Assembly: GCA_021826565.1 (NCBI GenBank)
Contig: JAKAZJ010000036.1
Coordinates: 1 to 9,978 of the forward strand
Length of the DNA stretch: 9,978 nt
Reading direction: 5' to 3'
Source of the DNA: Pseudomonadota bacterium
Lineage (GTDB): Bacteria; Pseudomonadota; Alphaproteobacteria; Acetobacterales; Acetobacteraceae
Positions within the stretch are counted from its first letter, which is position 1; the number at the start of each line of letters is the position of its first letter. The notes under the pieces were generated by a model that worked only from the letters and a program-made list of their open reading frames with translations, was not told the origin of the DNA and did not search any database. A program made the translations under genes and the position numbers. Below, one piece after another: positions 6,366 through 9,978 of this stretch.

Positions 6366-9300
6366 GGCCGCGCTGCAGGTGGGAAAAGTCGGACAGCACC
6401 TGTGCCTTCGTGTCGAGGGGCGCGATTTCCGGGTTCCAGCTGCTTCGGGCGAAGGTGGCGACAGCCGCTTTCCGTTCCTTGTCCAGCGTGTCGAACCGCG
6501 CGTAGCGGCTTTCCTCGTTGAGCGCGAGCAGCCGGCGCATGGCATCATCACCGCCGTTGCGCCGGTAAAGGTCCCACACCTTCAAGCGAATCAATTTTGT
6601 TAACAGCGGGCTGGTCGCATTGACCACCGGTTTATATTGCGCATCCGGGCGCTTCATCACTTTAGCCAGCTCGCGATCGCCGCCTAAAGTCTCGTAGACC
6701 TGCGCTCGTTGCTGCTCAGGGGTGGCTTCAACCTTTTCCGGGTCGGTCCAAGGCTGTTCGGGCGCCTGGATATGCCTCTGGAGGATCTCGATCTTGCGTT
6801 GCCAGTCGATCCGAAGCCGCGGATCGAGGAGTTCCCACCCCAGTTTTTTCAGTTCTACGTCACCGCCGAGATCGTTGTAAGTCTGCTCAGCCTCTGCGAC
6901 ATCCTTCTTGAAGTTCCGGCGCGCAGCCATGGTTTCCAGCAGCTTGCCGATCGCCTCGTCCACCTGCTTCGCGGGCAGCGCGAGGATCTTCTTCATATCA
7001 CCGGCGTAGGCCTCGGCCAGTTCGGAAACGGTGAACTCGGGTGCGGCTTTCTTCAGGAATGCCGCGGCGCGGCGCATATTCTCGAGGTTCTCGTCCCCCA
7101 CCATGCCGTCGAGCTCGGGCGCGTCCTGCACCATCTCGGCATTGGCCTGCTTCATCCCTTTGACCATCGCGGCGGGGTCGATGCGTTCGATCGCCCGCAG
7201 TATCTCGGGGGTGAATTTCTGGTCCGACTGCGGAAGCTGCATCAGCCCGTTCTGGCCAGGTTGGATTTGTCCGGTCTTGCCCCCCTTTACCTCGGCCCCC
7301 ATACCCTGGCCGAAGGCTGCGAAGGTCTTGGTATCGGGGAACGCGAAGCCGCCGTCGATCGGGGTCAGACGCGTCGTCCCGCCCTCCCGGCGCACCAAGA
7401 TATTGTCGGGGTTGCGGTCACCCTGCAGGGTGAGGAAATCGAGCAGCGCGATTTTCTGCACGTCTTCGACCGGGATCTGCTTAGACGCCTCGGTGTCGCC
7501 GCCGCACAGCGTGGTCAGGTTGCCGTCGTTCGGCGCGGTCTGCTGCAACGCGCCCATGCGCGATTTCGCCTGCGACTTTTCACCCTGCGCGAAACTGTCG
7601 CTGTCCAGCCGGGCGAGGCCGGTGGGGCAGACGCCGAAATCAATGCCGATCATCTCCTTCATCTGGTCATTGAACTTGCTGCTCAGCACTTCGCGCGCCA
7701 CGCCCTCGCCCTCGCGCCCGCCTTCCTTCACGTTCTCGCCCTGCTTCGGCTTGAAGATGAACGCATTCTTGCCGGAACCGTCCTTGAGGAAGAACGAATC
7801 CGACTCGCCCTTCGCCGATGGCGGCTTGGCCTGGGCGCCGCCGTCCAGCAGCGTGACCGCCTCGATCCGCCGCGCCTCGGTCGCCTGTTCCTCAGACCAG
7901 GGCGGGGGTGGCAGGGCGGCGCGCGCATTGGCCAGCCGCAGCTTGCGGACCCGGGCGAGCGCGTCGCGGGATTTGTCGGCCCGTCCGGTATCCACCGGGT
8001 TTGGCGGCGCCTTGCTGGATTCATAGAAGGAAACGCATTGTGCTGCCGCCTTCTCAAGCGCGGCCAGGGTGCTTTCGTCGGCTTTCTTCTCGACCGCCGC
8101 CCAGGCCTTGATGACCGCGGCGAACAGCGCCCCGCCTCGCCGGTCGCCCCCCTTGTCCAGGCCAGTCTTGGCCGTGCTCGCGCCATCGCGCGGGAACAGC
8201 GCGTCCTTGCCGGGCGCCTGCGGCAGCGCGGCCAGCGCGCCCACCAGCCGGGTGGTTTCCGCGACCGGAGCCGTTGGACCCAGCTGCGTCAGGCGCTTGT
8301 TCACCGCATCGATCAGGCCGAGATACGCGGTCTCGGTGCGACCGCCCTCGGTCACCGCCGGATCGACCCGCCTGCCCAGTTGGGTGATGTTCTTGCGCAG
8401 CGCCGTCACGTCGCGCGCCAGCGGCTTCTGGCCGGCGAAGCGCGAGTCCAGCAATGTCCCGGTCATCGCCAACTGCTGCTGCGCCTGGGTCAGCGACAGC
8501 AGGCTGTCGCGTACGCTTTCGTAGTCGCGGTTGAGTTCGACCAGACGTTCCTGCAACGGACCGATCCCGACCGTGGCCGGATCGGGCTGGCGCTTGCGGT
8601 CGGCCAGATCGCCTTTCTTGTCGGCAAGCCGCTGGATCGGCTTGTTCACCGTCTCGGTCAGATGCTGGATCCGTTCGCTGAGCGCGGACAATTCCCCGAT
8701 CGCCGCCTGGGTGTTGCCGGGCGGCGGCGCCAGGCACAGACGCAGCTGTGCGGTCAGATGGCCGATCTTCTGCTCGGTCTGGCTGGCGTCGGAGAAGGCG
8801 CGGGTGAACGGGTCGTAGGCGGCCTTCATGCGCCAGGACAGTTCGGCGATCTCGGGATCGATCGGCTTTACCAGCTGCTCCATCATGCCGGTGACCTGGC
8901 GATACGGATTGACCGTTCCCTTATTCCACTGGCTGAACGGCCGGGTGATCGCGCCCGCTTGCTGCGCGATCTGATCCAGTCGTCCCGCGGTGCCGTTCGG
9001 GACCGGCCGGCCCTTGACCGCGAGATCGTAGAGGCCCGCAACCTCCTGTGCGAGCGGCGTCAGCTGGCGCGTGGCATCCTGGAACGCCGGGGTGAGTTCC
9101 TTCAGGCGCGTCGTGAGGTCGCGCAGCAACGAGGGGATCTCGGTCGGTGTCGGCACGTAGCTCGGCATCGCATCGGTGATCTTGAAGGATGACTTGCCGT
9201 CGCGCGCCGATTCCAGTTTGGTCGCCAGATCACGCCCGGCGTCGCACACCGCCTGCGCCTGGATGATCCGCGCCGCGAGTTCGGCGGTGACCTTCTGGTG

Positions 9301-9978
9301 CAGCGGCGGAACCGCGGGCGGCGTGCCGAGCAGATTGATCTGGACCTGCGCCAGCAGGTCGCGCAGCTGGGTCAGGCGGGTGAGCTCGGTATCGCAGCCG
9401 TCCAGCACGCCCTGGATGCCGTCCAGGATGCGGGTCATCGCCTTGGTCGCGCCCTCGGCATCCTCGCCCCGGGTACGTTTCGCCTGCGGTTCGGTGAAAT
9501 CGCCTTTCACCGCGCTCAGCTGATCGCTCGCCCGGCGCAGCGAGTCTTGCGCCGCGATCGAGGCCTCGCGGATCACCAGGATCTTGTCCGCCGGGTTGTC
9601 GGGCAGCACCGGCAGGGTGGGCGGCGCGGGCGGGCGACGGCCGGGCGGCGGGGATTCCGGCGCCTTGCGCAGCTCGAACGGCTCGTCCTCGAACGCCATC
9701 TTGCGGCGCATGCCCTTATTGATCGGCACGCCTTCCGGCGGAGCGTTACGCTGCTCGAAATTCTCGTTTTCAAATGCGATCTTGCGCTCCATGCCGCGGC
9801 CGATCCCGGGCGGCGCGTTGGTGAGCCGCGCGAGCAGCCGAAGCCGGCGCGGATCGTTGTTGCGCCCGCCGCGCGGCCGCAGTTCGATCGGCTCGCGCTC
9901 CTCGGTCTTGGTCTCGACGCGTTCCTTTTCCTTCAGCTGCGACCCGCGAGGCGGGTGCATTTCGATCTGTTCGATCTC
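6361..9978 (-). CDS. Very large PI4K-gamma/type II-like kinase-domain protein with repeats and helical stalk (5' end outside window)
   Basis: Unnamed protein; 1205 codons visible and open at the right edge. ATG 9960 (residue 1 in my numbering) lacks a Shine-Dalgarno and is preceded by repeat-like residues EIEQIE, so the gene probably starts further upstream. Order: degenerate repeats 1-100; Pro-rich linker 101-120; about 550 residues of charged, Leu/Gln-rich helical or coiled-coil sequence; kinase domain ~715-1000; C-terminal helices with three GGD repeats (1028-1144). Kinase motifs match eukaryotic type II/gamma PI4-kinases: FFLKDGSG, Lys737 in FIFKPKQGE, REV at 756-758, GALQQ at 803-807, catalytic loop GDRNPDNILV (Asp848, Asn853) and PIDGGFAFP with metal-binding Asp869. 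All key residues are present, so phosphotransfer to lipid, protein or another acceptor is likely. Effector, toxin or signalling role is inference. No membrane span seen; N-terminal signal unknowable. Convergent with hom. Confidence 0.85.
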   Translation of the reverse strand, partial: EIEQIEMHPPRGSQLKEKERVETKTEEREPIELRPRGGRNNDPRRLRLLARLTNAPPGIGRGMERKIAFENENFEQRNAPPEGVPINKGMRRKMAFEDEPFELRKAPESPPPGRRPPAPPTLPVLPDNPADKILVIREASIAAQDSLRRASDQLSAVKGDFTEPQAKRTRGEDAEGATKAMTRILDGIQGVLDGCDTELTRLTQLRDLLAQVQINLLGTPPAVPPLHQKVTAELAARIIQAQAVCDAGRDLATKLESARDGKSSFKITDAMPSYVPTPTEIPSLLRDLTTRLKELTPAFQDATRQLTPLAQEVAGLYDLAVKGRPVPNGTAGRLDQIAQQAGAITRPFSQWNKGTVNPYRQVTGMMEQLVKPIDPEIAELSWRMKAAYDPFTRAFSDASQTEQKIGHLTAQLRLCLAPPPGNTQAAIGELSALSERIQHLTETVNKPIQRLADKKGDLADRKRQPDPATVGIGPLQERLVELNRDYESVRDSLLSLTQAQQQLAMTGTLLDSRFAGQKPLARDVTALRKNITQLGRRVDPAVTEGGRTETAYLGLIDAVNKRLTQLGPTAPVAETTRLVGALAALPQAPGKDALFPRDGASTAKTGLDKGGDRRGGALFAAVIKAWAAVEKKADESTLAALEKAAAQCVSFYESSKAPPNPVDTGRADKSRDALARVRKLRLANARAALPPPPWSEEQATEARRIEAVTLLDGGAQAKPPSAKGESDSFFLKDGSGKNAFIFKPKQGENVKEGGREGEGVAREVLSSKFNDQMKEMIGIDFGVCPTGLARLDSDSFAQGEKSQAKSRMGALQQTAPNDGNLTTLCGGDTEASKQIPVEDVQKIALLDFLTLQGDRNPDNILVRREGGTTRLTPIDGGFAFPDTKTFAAFGQGMGAEVKGGKTGQIQPGQNGLMQLPQSDQKFTPEILRAIERIDPAAMVKGMKQANAEMVQDAPELDGMVGDENLENMRRAAAFLKKAAPEFTVSELAEAYAGDMKKILALPAKQVDEAIGKLLETMAARRNFKKDVAEAEQTYNDLGGDVELKKLGWELLDPRLRIDWQRKIEILQRHIQAPEQPWTDPEKVEATPEQQRAQVYETLGGDRELAKVMKRPDAQYKPVVNATSPLLTKLIRLKVWDLYRRNGGDDAMRRLLALNEESRYARFDTLDKERKAAVATFARSSWNPEIAPLDTKAQVLSDFSHLQRGR
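6529..6879 (-). repeat. Three C-terminal Y-x3-GGD-x2-[LM]-x-[KR] protein repeats
   Basis: Residues 1028-1040 YNDLGGDVELKKL, 1089-1101 YETLGGDRELAKV and 1132-1144 YRRNGGDDAMRRL share tyrosine, Gly-Gly-Asp and a basic amphipathic helix start. The intervals are 61 and 43 residues, each filled with helical, charged sequence. They lie after the kinase domain and run almost to the C terminus. This may be a small helical repeat module; I do not recognise it as a named domain. Confidence 0.5.
6961..7818 (-). other. PI4K-gamma/type II-like catalytic domain within the large minus-strand protein
   Basis: Covers residues ~715-1000. The N-lobe reads SFFLKDGSGKNAFIFKPK, parallel to the type II PI4K pattern of a YFVKD strand, short turn and VFKPK strand; Lys737 is the expected ATP-binding lysine. 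AREVLSSKF and GVCPTGLARL match the family's REVAAYLLD helix and GVPPT-L strand. IPVEDVQKIALLDFLTLQGDRNPDNILV (split across 829-856) is the catalytic-loop helix and loop; LTPIDGGFAFPD (865-876) is the DFG-equivalent. After it, FTPEILRAIERID (916-928) and MRRAAAFLKKA (962-972) match the C-terminal helices of the plant gamma group. Boundaries are approximate. Confidence 0.8.
9667..9900 (-). repeat. Degenerate N-terminal repeats (RK-[IM]-AFE ... FE-[QL]-R-x-AP)
   Basis: Two clear tandem units: residues 48-71 (NAPP..GMERKIAFENENFEQR) and 72-98 (NAPP..KGMRRKMAFEDEPFELR), followed by KAPE. A shorter related element, EREPIELRPRGG, is at 21-32, and EIEQIEMHPPRG at the window edge is possibly another. 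FE/IE anchors are about 29, 43 and 27 residues apart. The units are diverged but share size, charge pattern and flanking Pro-rich residues. Function unknown; repeated linear binding motifs are one possibility. Confidence 0.6.

Noticed and set aside
6580..6700. Locally AT-richer stretch in the 3' part of the kinase-like gene
   Set aside because: It is short and inside an intact reading frame; on its own it does not prove a transfer boundary.
6709..9192. 827-codon plus-strand open frame opposite the kinase-like gene
   Set aside because: It is antisense to the motif-bearing gene, with Arg/Gly/Leu-rich shadow composition and no domain I can recognise; the minus strand carries the coherent kinase motifs.

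Overview
The window reads as chromosomal DNA from a GC-rich bacterium. GC is strongly preferred at third codon positions, genes are tightly packed, and two of the junctions are ATGA start/stop overlaps. The alaC-type aminotransferase followed by homoserine dehydrogenase is an arrangement familiar from Alphaproteobacteria. An alphaproteobacterium, possibly an Acetobacteraceae-like one, is my best inference; there is no rRNA or other marker to prove it.

Layout, left to right. (1) The C-terminal part of a PiT-family phosphate permease (2-748, +), cut by the left edge. (2) A 125-bp gap with an AT-rich perfect palindrome, then an NAD(P)H-dependent FMN/quinone reductase (874-1437, +). Just 21 bp later and in the same frame comes a P-type ATPase of the plasma-membrane H+-pump class (1459-3756, +), closed by a good stem-loop terminator. 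(3) A biosynthetic pair: a class I/II aminotransferase of the AlaC/LL-DAP-aminotransferase group (3855-5072, +) and homoserine dehydrogenase (5069-6352, +), joined by an ATGA overlap. The aminotransferase may itself be preceded by an 8-codon leader ORF that carries the only good Shine-Dalgarno there and ends in another ATGA overlap. (4) On the opposite strand, convergent with hom and 8 bp from its stop, a very large gene (6361 to beyond the right edge, -; at least 1205 codons visible).

The large minus-strand gene is the exciting part. Residues ~715-1000 carry a recognisable phosphatidylinositol-4-kinase-type catalytic domain closest in pattern to eukaryotic type II PI4K / plant PI4K-gamma proteins: an FKPK N-lobe lysine, a REV helix, GDRNPDN catalytic loop, PIDGG metal-binding motif, and C-terminal features of that family. 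It is embedded in an unusual architecture: degenerate N-terminal repeats (an RK-[IM]-AFE / FE-[QL]-R-x-AP motif), about 550 residues of predicted helical/coiled-coil sequence that I do not recognise, and three C-terminal Y-x3-GGD repeats. This looks like a host-directed effector, toxin or signalling kinase rather than housekeeping metabolism, but no secretion gene or partner is inside the window, so that role is inference.

The other genes are ordinary: phosphate uptake, flavin redox chemistry, proton extrusion, and amino-group transfer plus the threonine/methionine branch. No tRNA, rRNA, CRISPR array, insertion sequence or integrase was seen. No stretch over 300 bp lacks a gene.
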